In this document: piece after piece, positions 26,303 to 35,126 of the stretch
Position numbering within the stretch: position 1 is the stretch's first letter
How the letters are laid out: every line of letters starts with the position of its first letter
Source of the DNA: JAGRKR01 sp041397725
GTDB taxonomy: Bacteria > Pseudomonadota > Alphaproteobacteria > Rhizobiales > Hyphomicrobiaceae
Direction: 5' to 3'
Assembly (NCBI GenBank): GCA_041397725.1
Contig: JAWKVZ010000002.1
Span: 62,001 to 126,000 of the forward strand
DNA: 64,000 bases
Notes under the pieces: generated by a model
Told to the model about the DNA's origin: nothing
What the model saw: only the letters and a program-made list of their open reading frames with translations
Databases searched by the model: none
Made by a program: the position numbers and the translations under genes

Positions 26303-27589
26303 TCAGTTCGTCTTGCTGGTGGTCGTATCGACGACAACCAGGTCACCGGCCTTGAGCCCACCCGAGGCAATCTCGGTGCGACGGCCGTCGCTCGCGCCGA
26401 TCTGCACCGAGACAGGGGTGGGCTCACCGTCGCGGAGCACATAGAGACGCCGCGTCACGCCCTTGTCGTCCTGCTTCGTGGCGGGGCGAAAGCGCGGCGG
26501 CCCCGGCAGGATGCGGCGCAGGAGCCCGCCGGAAGACCGCTTGTTCGATTGGTTCGGGAGGACGAAGCGCAAGGCCGTGTTCGGCACGAGAAGAGCATCC
26601 TTCACCTCGCGCACGCGGATCTCGGCGGTCGCCGTCATGCCCGGCCGCAGGAGCAACTCGGCATTGTCGACGGACAGCACGGCCTTGTATGTGACGACGC
26701 CCTGCACGGTCTCCGAGGCATAGCGCAGATCACGAATGCGGGCAGGGAACTTGCGTTCGGGATAGGCATCGACGGTGAACGTGGCGGGATCGCCGACCTT
26801 GACCTTGCCGACGTCGGCCTCGTCGACGTCGACCTGCACCTCCATCTTGGTGAGGTCCTCGGCAATCGTGAAGAGAACCGGCGCCTGCAGCGACGACGCC
26901 ACCGTCTGACCCGGATCGACGTTGCGCTTCAGCACGATGCCCTTGATCGGCGAGACGATACGGGCCTTGGCGAGATTGGTCTCGTTCAGCCGCAGCTCGG
27001 CCTCCGCCACGGCGACATCCGCCTTGGTGCTCGCCAGGGCCGCGATGGAGCGATCGTAGGCGGCCTTGGCGAGGTCGAGATCCTGCGTGGAGGAGAACTG
27101 CTTCTGCGCCAGATCGCGCTTGCGCACGTAGGCCCTTTCCTTCTCCCGCACGGTCGCCTGTGCATCGATGACGCGGGCCTTGGCCGCGGCGAGCCTGGCG
27201 CGCGAACTCTCGACGGTCGCCTTGAGCTTGTCAGTATCGAGCAGCGCCAGGACCTGGCCGACGACCACCTGGCTGTTGAAGTCCACGAGAACCTCTCGAA
27301 TGGTCCCCGACAGCTCGCTGGAGACATCGACCTTGGTGATCGGCTGCACGCTTCCCGTGGCCGTCACGATGATGGTGAAGCTGCCCTTCGCCGCCGCCTC
27401 CGTCACATAGCGGATGGAGTTGCGCGGTCCCGACATCCACCAGACGAGCAGGAGGGCCATTAGCAGACCGCCTGCGATCAAGAGAGGCCTTCGGTGGCGG
27501 TCTAGGAACGTACGCTGAGCCTGGGGTGCGCCGCTGGCGAGCACGCTCTTGACGTCCTGGGCCGACTGACGATCGACCTTGGTATCCAT
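26303..27589 (-). CDS. MacA-like periplasmic adaptor (membrane fusion protein)
   Basis: The 428-residue protein has a single N-terminal membrane anchor (LLIAGGLLMALLLVWWMSG), a biotinyl-lipoyl half (TGSVQPITKVDVSSELSGTI), a long alpha-hairpin (about 130-220, Ala/Lys/Asp-rich coiled coil), the second lipoyl half (ARIVSPIKGIVLKRNVDPG) and beta-barrel domains (VQVDVDEADVGKVKVG). It links the exporter to an outer-membrane channel; no TolC gene is in the window. GGAGG six bases upstream fixes the ATG. The promoter region is shared with the divergent trkH. Confidence 0.9.
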   Translation of the reverse strand: MDTKVDRQSAQDVKSVLASGAPQAQRTFLDRHRRPLLIAGGLLMALLLVWWMSGPRNSIRYVTEAAAKGSFTIIVTATGSVQPITKVDVSSELSGTIREVLVDFNSQVVVGQVLALLDTDKLKATVESSRARLAAAKARVIDAQATVREKERAYVRKRDLAQKQFSSTQDLDLAKAAYDRSIAALASTKADVAVAEAELRLNETNLAKARIVSPIKGIVLKRNVDPGQTVASSLQAPVLFTIAEDLTKMEVQVDVDEADVGKVKVGDPATFTVDAYPERKFPARIRDLRYASETVQGVVTYKAVLSVDNAELLLRPGMTATAEIRVREVKDALLVPNTALRFVLPNQSNKRSSGGLLRRILPGPPRFRPATKQDDKGVTRRLYVLRDGEPTPVSVQIGASDGRRTEIASGGLKAGDLVVVDTTTSKTN

Positions 27590-27831
27590 TACAACCTCCG
27601 GGCGCCGGGGGCGGCGCGCTCTGGTCAACATGCAGACTAGCATGGCTTTTTGTCGTTGCGCCGGATCAAGGTGGTATGTCACTGGCAGGCCAGCGCGCCG
27701 GCACTCTTGACCTGCCGTTAACCAATCCTCTTGAGACTGCGGGCAATTGCTTGGGCGATCGAGTGCAGTGGCCTGCGATTGGCAGGTCCGCGGTCCGGCG
27801 CGGAGCGCGGCGAAGTGTCCAGGGGGCAGAC

Positions 27832-29277
27832 TTGGTTCAGGTACGGCCGATCCTGTTCGTGCTTGGGCTGCTGCTCTGCATGCTCGCGGCCTCGATGCTG
27901 TTGCCGGCGGTGGTCGATATCGCCGACCGCGTCCCCCATTGGCGCGCCTTCCTGGGCGCTTCCGTGGCCACGTTCTTCGTCGGCGGCCTCCTGCTCTTCG
28001 TCACGTATACGGACAAGCCCGTGCGGCTCGGGCTCAAGGAAGGCTTTCTGCTGACGACCCTGGTGTGGGTCGTGATGACGGCCTTTGCGGCGCTGCCGTT
28101 CGTCGGGGTCGGCATGACCTACACCGACGCCTATTTCGAGGCCATGTCCGGGCTGACCACGACCGGATCGACGGTCATGACCGGTCTCGACAAGCTGCCG
28201 CGCGGCATCCTGCTCTGGCGGGCGCTGCTGCAGTTTGCCGGCGGCCTCGGCATCATCGTGATGGCCATCATCATCCTGCCGTTCCTGCGCGTCGGCGGCA
28301 TGCAGCTCTTCCAGATGGAAAGCTCCGATCGCTCGGAGAAGGTCGTGCCGCGCGCGGTCCAGCTCGTGTCGGCGACGGCAGCGGTCTACTTCGGGCTCAA
28401 TATCGCGTGCGCGGTGCTCTACGTCGGCTTCGGCATGAGTGCGTTCGACGCCATCTGTCATGCCATGGCGACGCTCTCGACCGGCGGTTTTTCGACTCAC
28501 GACGACTCGTTCAAGTACTTCAAATCGCCGTCGCTCGAGTGGATCGCCATCGTTTTCATGTTGGCTGGCGCGCTGCCCTTCGTCGTGTTCATCAAGGCCT
28601 TTCGCGGGCAGCCGCTCGCGCTCTGGCGGGACCCGCAGGTGCGCGGTCTGGTCCTCTTCCTGCTGCTCGCAAGTCTCGGGATGGCGCTCTGGCTGCTGTC
28701 GACCAGGAGCATCGGCTTCGGCGAGGCGTTCCGGGCCGCGCTCTTCAACATCACCTCGGTAGTCACCACGACGGGGTTCGCCAGCGACGACTATACAAAG
28801 TGGGGCGCGCTCGCAGTCGGCGCGTTCTTCATCCTCACGTTCCTTGGCGGCTGCGCGGGATCGACGTCGGGCGGCATCAAGGTCTATCGCTTTCAGCTCG
28901 CCTCGCTCATCACGCGAAGCCACGTGCTGCACCTGATGAGCCCGAACCGGGTGGTGACGCTCTCCTACAACGGGCGGCGCGTCCCCGATGACGTGCCTTT
29001 CTCCGTCGTGGCCTTTCTGGCGGCCTACATGGCCTCGGTCGGAGTGTTCACGGTGGCACTTGCCGCCATGGGGCTCGACCTTGTCACGGCCGTCTCGTCC
29101 TCGGCGACCGCATTGTCGAACGTCGGCCCCGGACTGGGCAACGTCGTCGGTCCGGCCGGTACGTTCACGACGATGCCGGCGGCCGCCAAATGGGTCCTGG
29201 CGTTCGCGATGATGCTAGGCCGGCTCGAGCTCTTCACGGTGCTCGTGCTGCTCCGGCCGGAATTCTGGCGTCGCTAG
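27832..29277 (+). CDS. trkH: TrkH-family potassium uptake protein
   Basis: This 481-residue K+ channel subunit has the four pore loops of the family: SGLTTTGSTVMTG, MATLSTGGFSTHDDS, TSVVTTTGFASDD and SSSATALSNVGPGLG. There are about ten hydrophobic segments, and SGGIKVYRFQ and the final MMLGRLELFTVLVLL are typical of TrkH. I place the start at a TTG directly after AGGGGG because the family begins with RPILFVLGLLL; an ATG at 27676 adds 52 residues with no membrane or conserved character. The regulatory partner TrkA is not nearby. Confidence 0.9.
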   Translation: MVQVRPILFVLGLLLCMLAASMLLPAVVDIADRVPHWRAFLGASVATFFVGGLLLFVTYTDKPVRLGLKEGFLLTTLVWVVMTAFAALPFVGVGMTYTDAYFEAMSGLTTTGSTVMTGLDKLPRGILLWRALLQFAGGLGIIVMAIIILPFLRVGGMQLFQMESSDRSEKVVPRAVQLVSATAAVYFGLNIACAVLYVGFGMSAFDAICHAMATLSTGGFSTHDDSFKYFKSPSLEWIAIVFMLAGALPFVVFIKAFRGQPLALWRDPQVRGLVLFLLLASLGMALWLLSTRSIGFGEAFRAALFNITSVVTTTGFASDDYTKWGALAVGAFFILTFLGGCAGSTSGGIKVYRFQLASLITRSHVLHLMSPNRVVTLSYNGRRVPDDVPFSVVAFLAAYMASVGVFTVALAAMGLDLVTAVSSSATALSNVGPGLGNVVGPAGTFTTMPAAAKWVLAFAMMLGRLELFTVLVLLRPEFWRR

Positions 29278-29547
29278 GGCGGCTTCCCCTGATGAACGCG
29301 CATGGAACCGGTCGAGAGCCGAGCCTGGGTCACGAAAAGGTGCCACTTTCCGCCTTTCTCTCGCTGCATGGTTGCTCTAAGTTGCCAACGGTCGAACGGG
29401 AAGCGCTCCGCGCTGCCAGCGAGAGCGTAGGCCGCACCCTATGAACATGGTTGAAGGCGTGATTGACGACGTCTGGAAGCGCGAATGCGGTTCCGCCGGT
29501 GTCGGTCACACGCAAGGGTGCTCGACATGACCGGAGGTCGCGAATCA

Positions 29548-30204
29548 ATGCGCCGTTTGGCGGTCGCCTCGTGCGCCATCGCGTTGCTCGCGCTGGCTGG
29601 TTGCTCCAACATGGCGCGGCAACCGGCGGCTGTGGTCGCCGGTGCGCCCGCGGACGCGACACAGCCGGTCGGCCTGCACGCCATGCGCCAGCGTCCGCGC
29701 CAGGGTCCCGTGCGCGTCAAGCCACTGCGGCAGGAGGCGCTGCAGGAGGCGATCCAGGCCTACCGCAAGACCCATCGCCTCGGGCAGGGCTCATCGCTGC
29801 AGGCGGGCGCCGATCTGGACGGCGACGGCAAGGCCGAGGCCGTGGTTCTTCTCGAAGGTGGCCGGGCGTGCGGCGGCGGCGGCTGCCGGCTGATCGTGTT
29901 CGCGTTGCGTGAGGGTGTCTACAAGCCCATGGCGGCCGTGCGTAACGTGCGGTTACCGGTCGTGATGCGGGCCAAGGCATCGGCTGGCGGCTGGCATGAC
30001 CTCGTGGTCGGCAGCGGCAGGATCGACGGCTCATCGGTACGCCGACGGTTGTCCTACGGCCCTCGCGGATATCCGGGGAACGCGGCAGCGGCGCCGGTCG
30101 AGGGCAAGGAAGGCATCGGCATCTCCTTGCTGGCGCTTGCCGACAAGAGGCGGGCTCAGCCCGTCGCGGCGACGCCGGCGCGTGCGCCGTCACGCCAGCC
30201 GTAG
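29548..30204 (+). CDS. Predicted lipoprotein, unknown function
   Basis: This 218-residue protein has a lipoprotein signal (RRLAVASCAIALLALAGCSN; lipobox LAGC). The mature part contains a short FG-GAP-like stretch (LQAGADLDGDGKAEAVVLLEG) that may bind calcium, followed by RACGGGGCRLIVFALREG. The rest has no known motif. GGAGG ten bases upstream supports the ATG; an ATG at 29527 is possible. Its last 49 bases overlap the end of the convergent FAD monooxygenase gene. Confidence 0.66.
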   Translation: MRRLAVASCAIALLALAGCSNMARQPAAVVAGAPADATQPVGLHAMRQRPRQGPVRVKPLRQEALQEAIQAYRKTHRLGQGSSLQAGADLDGDGKAEAVVLLEGGRACGGGGCRLIVFALREGVYKPMAAVRNVRLPVVMRAKASAGGWHDLVVGSGRIDGSSVRRRLSYGPRGYPGNAAAAPVEGKEGIGISLLALADKRRAQPVAATPARAPSRQP

Positions 30205-31361
30205 AGCCAATCCCAGCGGGCGAGCAGGCGATCGCCGCCGAGTGCGCGCATGGCGATGTTGCGCGCTGCGGCGAGCGGTCCACCCATGTGATAGACGCGC
30301 CCGTTGCGCTCCGAAGCCTGCTGCACACGCCGCGTTCTGGCGCGCCGTCGGCTTGCATAGAGTGCGAGTCCTGCCGGCACATCCGCGCCGGTCTCCGCGA
30401 GGCAGTCGGCCAGCGTGACGGCATCCTCGAGTGCCAGCACCGCGCCCTGCGCCAGGAAGGGCACCACGGGATGGGCGGCATCGCCGACGAGCGCGATGCG
30501 GCCGGCCACCAGGGGAGGCGCCACGGTCTCGCGATAGAGCGCCCACTTGCGCCATTGCGAGCAGCGACAGACCGCGCTGCGGATCGGCTCCGAGAAGGCC
30601 TGGATGCGCGCGGCGACCTCCCGCGGCTCGATCTGCGTGCCCCAGCCCTCCTCGGACCAGGTATCGCGCCCGACCACGACGAAGGCCGTGTCGTCGCCGT
30701 GGCGCACGGGATAGTGGACGACGTGGGCTCCGGGGGCGAGCCAGAGCCCGACATTTCGGCGCGGCAAGGACTCCGGCAGAAGCGCGCTCGAGATCACGGC
30801 ACGCGCTGCCGAGTAGCCCGAGAAGGCGAGACGCGCTTCGGGGCCGATCTGGCGGCGCACCTGCGAGCGCAACCCGTCCGCGCCGATCAGCGCTGAGCCG
30901 CGATGCTCCACGCCGTCGCTTGTCATGGCGATGACGCCGTCCCCGTGAGTGGTTGCGGACTGAACGGCTATTCCATAGCTGATCTGAATGGCAGGACGCG
31001 CGCCGGCCTCCGCCAGCAGCGCGGCGTGCAGATCGGCGCGGTGGGCGACGATATAGGGCGTGCCGTGCCGCTCCTCGATCGTCTCTCCGAGCGGCATCTC
31101 GATCAGGACGCGCCCGCTCGGCCCGTCGCGGACCTGCAGTGCGTCGGGCTCGGCGAGGTCTGTCGCCAGGCGATCGAGCACGCCCAGACGGTGGAGGACG
31201 CGGGTGCCGTTCGGTCCGATCTGGATGCCGGCGCCGGCTTCCCCCGGCTCCGTGCGGCGCTCGAGCACGCGGACCTGCCGGCCTTGGGCGGCCAGGGCGA
31301 TCGCCACCGAGAGCCCGGCAATGCCGGCTCCAGCGATGAGGACGGGCTGATCGCGTGTCAT
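30156..31361 (-). CDS. FAD-dependent aromatic monooxygenase (salicylate-hydroxylase-like)
   Basis: The 401-residue group A flavoprotein hydroxylase has the FAD motif VLIAGAGIAGLSVAI (7-21), ERRTEPGEAGAGIQIGPNG, the DG motif GADGLRSQVRRQ, and the second FAD motif RIALVGDAAHPVVPFLAQGA. It resembles salicylate or 3-hydroxybenzoate 6-hydroxylases, but the aromatic substrate is not decided by sequence. The leader just before the ATG is made of three 15-bp tandem repeats, each holding GGAG, so the ribosome-binding region is repeated. Its 3' end overlaps the convergent lipoprotein gene. Confidence 0.88.
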   Translation of the reverse strand: MTRDQPVLIAGAGIAGLSVAIALAAQGRQVRVLERRTEPGEAGAGIQIGPNGTRVLHRLGVLDRLATDLAEPDALQVRDGPSGRVLIEMPLGETIEERHGTPYIVAHRADLHAALLAEAGARPAIQISYGIAVQSATTHGDGVIAMTSDGVEHRGSALIGADGLRSQVRRQIGPEARLAFSGYSAARAVISSALLPESLPRRNVGLWLAPGAHVVHYPVRHGDDTAFVVVGRDTWSEEGWGTQIEPREVAARIQAFSEPIRSAVCRCSQWRKWALYRETVAPPLVAGRIALVGDAAHPVVPFLAQGAVLALEDAVTLADCLAETGADVPAGLALYASRRRARTRRVQQASERNGRVYHMGGPLAAARNIAMRALGGDRLLARWDWLYGWRDGARAGVAATG

Positions 31362-31365
31362 ACTG

Positions 31366-31410
31366 GCCCCAGAACTCCGGCCCCCAGAACTCCGGCCACC
31401 AGAACTCCGG
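31366..31410 (-). repeat. Three 15-bp tandem repeats in the monooxygenase leader
   Basis: CCGGAGTTCTGG occurs three times at an exact 15-bp spacing, beginning a few bases before the ATG of the FAD monooxygenase. Each 12-mer is a near-palindrome (CCGGA/TCTGG arms, one mismatch) and carries a GGAG. It could be an operator array, a repeated ribosome-binding site or a simple slippage repeat. Confidence 0.7.
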
Positions 31411-31468
31411 CGGCAGGATCAGTCACGGCGCAAAGTCCAGCGCTTCACGTCCGGCCGCCTCGGCCAGG

Positions 31469-31720
31469 CTAGCCTTCGGCGGGCTCAGGCACGTAGAGGC
31501 AGGACGCCGGATCGGATTCGCCCGGCCCGAGCCGGGCGTCGTGAACGAACAGCGTCGAGCAATACGGACAGATGATCTGGCTGTCGGAGCCCATGTCCAG
31601 GAACACGTGGGGATGATCGAACGGCGGGCGGGCGCCCATGCACTGGAATTCCTTCGCGCCGATCAGGATCTTGTCGGTACCGACATCATTGCAGAAATGT
31701 GGAACGGCGGATGCGGCCAT
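31469..31720 (-). CDS. Zinc-finger domain-containing protein (CHCC type, NDUFS6-like)
   Basis: This 83-residue protein carries the CHCC zinc site: Cys in EFQCMG, His in FDHPHVF and the pair CPYC. The PF10276-type domain is shared with the mitochondrial complex I subunit NDUFS6 and is widespread in alphaproteobacteria as a small free-standing protein of unclear role. It is divergent from the alpha/beta hydrolase and 107 bp upstream of the monooxygenase start on the same strand. Confidence 0.85.
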   Translation of the reverse strand: MAASAVPHFCNDVGTDKILIGAKEFQCMGARPPFDHPHVFLDMGSDSQIICPYCSTLFVHDARLGPGESDPASCLYVPEPAEG

Positions 31721-31833
31721 CTTGCTTGCCCTTCAGCACCGGGAGTCTCTATGGTCGGCCGGGACCATAGCCGCCTCCGCAGGCAATTGGTAGTGCTCGG
31801 GGCGTCTGGTCGCAGAATGAGGAAGAAGCGCCT

Positions 31834-32586
31834 GTGAAGAGTTTCGATTCCGACGGTGTCGAGATCGCCTATATCGACGAAGGCGAGGGCGAGCCCGTCC
31901 TGCTCATTCATGGCTTCGCCTCCAGCGTGAAATACAACTGGGTCGATCCGGCCTGGGTGCGATTTCTCACGAAGAACGGCTACCGTGTGCTCGCCTTCGA
32001 CAACAGGGGGCACGGCCACAGTCAGAAGCTCTACGACCTCGAGGCCTACGGCGCTCCGACGATGGCGGAGGATGCGCGCCGCCTTCTCGATCATCTCGGT
32101 CTCGGACGCGCCGACGTCATCGGCTATTCGATGGGGGCCCGCATCACGGCCTTCCTGGCGCTCAATCACCCCGAGCGGGTCAGGAGCGCCGTATTCGGCG
32201 GCCTCGGCCTCAACATGGTGCGAGGCCTGGCGGGCACGGGGCCGATCGCGGCGGCGCTGGAGGCGGACTCGATCGAGGCGGTCGCGAATCCGACCGCCCG
32301 CACGTTCCGCGCCTTCGCCGAGCAGACGGGCTCCGATCTCAAGGCACTGGCAACCTGCATCCGATCGGCGCGCGCCGTCATCTCGAGCGAGATGGTGGCC
32401 AGGCTCGACTGCCCGGTGCTGGTCGTGGTCGGTGGCACGGACGTGATCGGGGGCTCCGCGCAAGGGCTCGCCGACCTCATTCCCGGGGCGAAGGCGGTGG
32501 AACTCGAGGGGCGCGATCACATGCGCACCGTCGGCGATCGCAAATTCAAGGAGGCCGTGCTGGCCTTCCTGAAGGAGCGCCCGTGA
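31834..32586 (+). CDS. Alpha/beta hydrolase
   Basis: The 250-residue enzyme begins SFDSDGVEIAYIDEGEGEPV, with oxyanion strand LLIHGFASS, DNRGHGHS, nucleophile elbow GYSMGA and a late Asp (VVGGTDVIGG) and His (EGRDHMRTV). This is the common proteobacterial group of small esterase or hydrolase enzymes of unknown substrate. The start is GTG with GAGGAAG upstream. A thioesterase gene follows after 64 bp. Confidence 0.85.
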   Translation: MKSFDSDGVEIAYIDEGEGEPVLLIHGFASSVKYNWVDPAWVRFLTKNGYRVLAFDNRGHGHSQKLYDLEAYGAPTMAEDARRLLDHLGLGRADVIGYSMGARITAFLALNHPERVRSAVFGGLGLNMVRGLAGTGPIAAALEADSIEAVANPTARTFRAFAEQTGSDLKALATCIRSARAVISSEMVARLDCPVLVVVGGTDVIGGSAQGLADLIPGAKAVELEGRDHMRTVGDRKFKEAVLAFLKERP

Positions 32587-32650
32587 GTCGCTATCGGCGG
32601 CCGCTGCGCGGCGCCCTGCACCGGTTGCCGCAGTTTCAAGGACGAGAGCA

Positions 32651-33097
32651 TTGAGCCAGCCCCCCGAGCATCTTGATCCCGAGTTCGAGAAGGTGGTCCG
32701 CGCGAGTTTCGCACGTCAGGGCCTTATGGCGTCGATCGGCGCCTGGTTGCTCGAGGTAGCGCCCGGGCGGGCACTGATCGAGCTGCCCTATTCGATGAAG
32801 GTCTCGCAGCAGCATGCGGCGTTCCATGGCGCCGTGATCGGTGCGATCGCCGACAGCGCCGCCGGCTATGCCGCCTTGTCGCTGATGCCGCCGGAGTCCG
32901 AGGTGGTCACCGTCGAGTACAAGATCAACTTCCTGAAGCCTGCGATCGGCGCGGTGCTGGTGGCGGAGGGTGAGGTGGTCCGTGCCGGCAGGACGCTGAC
33001 GATCGCCAAGGCGAGCGTGTCTTGCCGCGAGGCGGGGGCGGAGACGGGTGCCGTCGTCGCGCTGCTGCAAGCTACGATGATGCGTGTGAGCGGCTGA
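32651..33097 (+). CDS. PaaI-family acyl-CoA thioesterase (hotdog fold)
   Basis: The 148-residue hotdog protein has HGAVIGAIADSAAGYAA, the central helix with the catalytic Asp/Glu position of the PaaI/YdiI group, then VTVEYKINFLKPAIG and VRAGRTLTIAKASV. It would hydrolyse an acyl- or aryl-CoA ester. The start appears to be TTG preceded by AGGACGAG. It is probably co-transcribed with the preceding hydrolase. Confidence 0.85.
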   Translation: MSQPPEHLDPEFEKVVRASFARQGLMASIGAWLLEVAPGRALIELPYSMKVSQQHAAFHGAVIGAIADSAAGYAALSLMPPESEVVTVEYKINFLKPAIGAVLVAEGEVVRAGRTLTIAKASVSCREAGAETGAVVALLQATMMRVSG

Positions 33098-33392
33098 TCG
33101 CCGAAGTTCGCAGTCGCGCCGCAGAGGCAATCTGCAGACGCGCAAAGGCCCCCGCAAGACCTGGCACCTGAGCTTGGATGGACAAACGCGGGGGTTGTCG
33201 GGGCTCGGCGCCGGTGAACTGCAGGGGCCTTCTACGCACTGTCCGGTACGCAACTAGTCCGGTACGCTTACATTACTCTGGGCACCCTCAACCTATCAGT
33301 CGACTGCGGAAGCGTCTCGCGGAAAGTCGCGCGACGATCTGGCCTGTGGACAACTTGTCCTTGAGTGCAACGCGCGCAGAGCGACCGGCGCC
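33098..33392. other. Intergenic region between convergent genes
   Basis: No supported gene. A long-range pair CCCCCGC (33149-33155) with GCGGGGG (33188-33194) could form a stem. A short tandem repeat lies at 33233-33267, and TGTGGACAA at 33345-33353 is one base from a DnaA box. Base composition is slightly less GC-rich than in neighbouring genes. Confidence 0.4.
33233..33267 (+). repeat. Short imperfect tandem repeat
   Basis: TACGC occurs three times with GTCCGG between, so GTCCGGTACGC is repeated exactly at 33241 and 33257. The repeat unit is 14 and then 16 bp. Its role is unknown. Confidence 0.5.
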
Positions 33393-33905
33393 TCAGTGCA
33401 GCGGCATGTAGGCGTAGCCCTTGTTCTGCAGAACGATGAGGTTCTCGAAGACGTTGTCCTCGACCACGAACATCTCGTGAATATTGCCGGGCGAGATCTT
33501 CCGGCCTTTGGTCGCGATGGCGCAGACCTCGACCTTGGTGCCGGACTTCTGCAGGGCGCGGAGCTGCTCGCGAATGCGCTCGAGATCCTTCTCCGCCGTC
33601 TTGTCGCTGGCGAACGCGGTGCCGGCGCGCGATTTCGCGACGATCTTGGTCGCCGGACCGCGGATGAGCAGAATGAACTCGGGCTCGATGCCGCGCTTGC
33701 GCAGCATCTCGGCGGTCCTGCCGATGAGGCCGATGCCCCGCGCCAGGGTTTTCTCGTCGCCGGTCGTGATGTCCCAGACGGCCTTGGCGCGGCTCACGCC
33801 CTTGAACGTGTCGAGGGAGCGCGGCGGGCTCGGGTCGGCGGCGGCGGGGGCGAGCGGCAGAAGCAGAGCAATCATCGTGACGGCGGCGAAACGGGCGATC
33901 GACAT
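33393..33905 (-). CDS. Exported DsrE/DsrF-like family protein
   Basis: The 170-residue protein has a signal peptide (FAAVTMIALLLPLAPAAA) and then a DsrE-like fold pattern: KAVWDITTGDEKTLARGIGLIGRTAEML, FILLIRGPATKIVA, EQLRALQKSGTKVEVCAIATKG and the final LIVLQNKGYAYMPL. Periplasmic proteins of this kind occur near sulfur-metabolism genes elsewhere, but there are none here. GGGAG eight bases upstream supports the ATG. One Cys (VEVCAIA) sits where DsrE proteins have their active Cys. Confidence 0.75.
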   Translation of the reverse strand: MSIARFAAVTMIALLLPLAPAAADPSPPRSLDTFKGVSRAKAVWDITTGDEKTLARGIGLIGRTAEMLRKRGIEPEFILLIRGPATKIVAKSRAGTAFASDKTAEKDLERIREQLRALQKSGTKVEVCAIATKGRKISPGNIHEMFVVEDNVFENLIVLQNKGYAYMPLH

Positions 33906-34111
33906 GCGTAATCTCCCAGAATTTCCATATTGAGCCGAATGGAGCACGAGACGGCGAGTTTATCGCTGTCGGCGCGATGCCAGAAGCCCCTCCACGCAAA
34001 TGCGGCGTGCGCGGGCCCAAAACATCGACGGCGAACCCGGCTATCGCAGATTTTGACGACGCGAGCCCCGACATGCCAGACTGTCCGTCTCGTGGAATGG
34101 GGGCTTGCCTC

Positions 34112-34936
34112 ATGCGACACGCGCTGACGATCTTCGCGGCATTGCTGCTTCTGGTCCTGCCGGCGCGAGCCGAGGTCACCGTGGATCTCGAGCTGGTGCT
34201 CGCCGTCGACGTATCACTGTCGATGGACATCGAGGAGCAGGAGCTGCAGCGACAGGGCTTCATCGCCGCCTTCCGCGACGCCAGCGTGCACAAGGCCATC
34301 GCCTCGGGCGCGCACGGCAAGATCGCCGTCACGTATGTCGAGTGGGCCGATGCCGCCACGCAGCAGGTGGTCGTTCCCTGGATGGTGGTCGATGGTCCTG
34401 CAACCGCACGAGGCTTCGCCGACCGCCTGGCCGCGGCGCCGATCTCGCGGGCTCGCATGACCTCGATCAGCGGCGCGATCCGCTATTCCATGCAAATTCT
34501 CGCCGCCAACCGCATCAAGGGCGTGCGGCGTGTCATCGACATTTCGGGCGACGGCCCCAACAATGCGGGTGCTCCAGTGGCGCGGGCGCGCGACGAGGCG
34601 GTGGCGGCCGGCATCGTCATCAACGGCCTGCCCATCCTGCTGAAGCCCTATTCGCGATCGGGCTTCTTCGAGGTGGCCTCGCTCGACACCTACTATTACG
34701 ACTGCGTCATCGGCGGCACCGGCTCGTTCGTCATCCCGGTGCGCGAGCGTGCCGAGTTCGCGCCCGCGATCCGGCGCAAGCTGATCCTGGAGATCTCGAG
34801 CCGCGAGCCGCGCGTGATCCCGGCGCAGTTCATTCAGGGCAAGCCCGGTCCGCCTGCCCGCCGCGGCACGACCGACTGCATGATCGGCGAGCGCTTGTGG
34901 CAGAAGTACATGGACGGTCGCTACAACGATCCGTGA
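34112..34936 (+). CDS. DUF1194 von Willebrand factor A-like exported protein
   Basis: The 274-residue protein has a signal peptide (LTIFAALLLLVLPARA) followed by a vWA-type fold with MIDAS motif DVSLSMD and, later, TSISGAIRYSMQIL and RRVIDISGDGPNN. It matches the DUF1194 family, common in rhizobia. It is likely periplasmic and metal-dependent in ligand binding; its partner is not known. It is divergent from the DsrE-like gene. Confidence 0.86.
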   Translation: MRHALTIFAALLLLVLPARAEVTVDLELVLAVDVSLSMDIEEQELQRQGFIAAFRDASVHKAIASGAHGKIAVTYVEWADAATQQVVVPWMVVDGPATARGFADRLAAAPISRARMTSISGAIRYSMQILAANRIKGVRRVIDISGDGPNNAGAPVARARDEAVAAGIVINGLPILLKPYSRSGFFEVASLDTYYYDCVIGGTGSFVIPVRERAEFAPAIRRKLILEISSREPRVIPAQFIQGKPGPPARRGTTDCMIGERLWQKYMDGRYNDP

Positions 34937-35126
34937 GGCGCGCGCGCGTCGAAGGCCGCCGTCCCGTTTCGGCACACCCGGCGGCGCGCGCTGCGCGATT
35001 TCCGTTTTTCACCGCAATTGATCCGCAAAAGCGTCGGAAAGGCCTGCCATTGTCCTAATCAGGGCTTGAACGTGGGACTGTGGGGATTCACGCGAAATTT
35101 CCTATCTTTGGGGCAATATCCCCGCC

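Noticed and set aside
33178..33411. 77-codon frame in the convergent gap
   Set aside because: It overlaps the next gene's end, has no site upstream and crosses the tandem repeat; likely chance.
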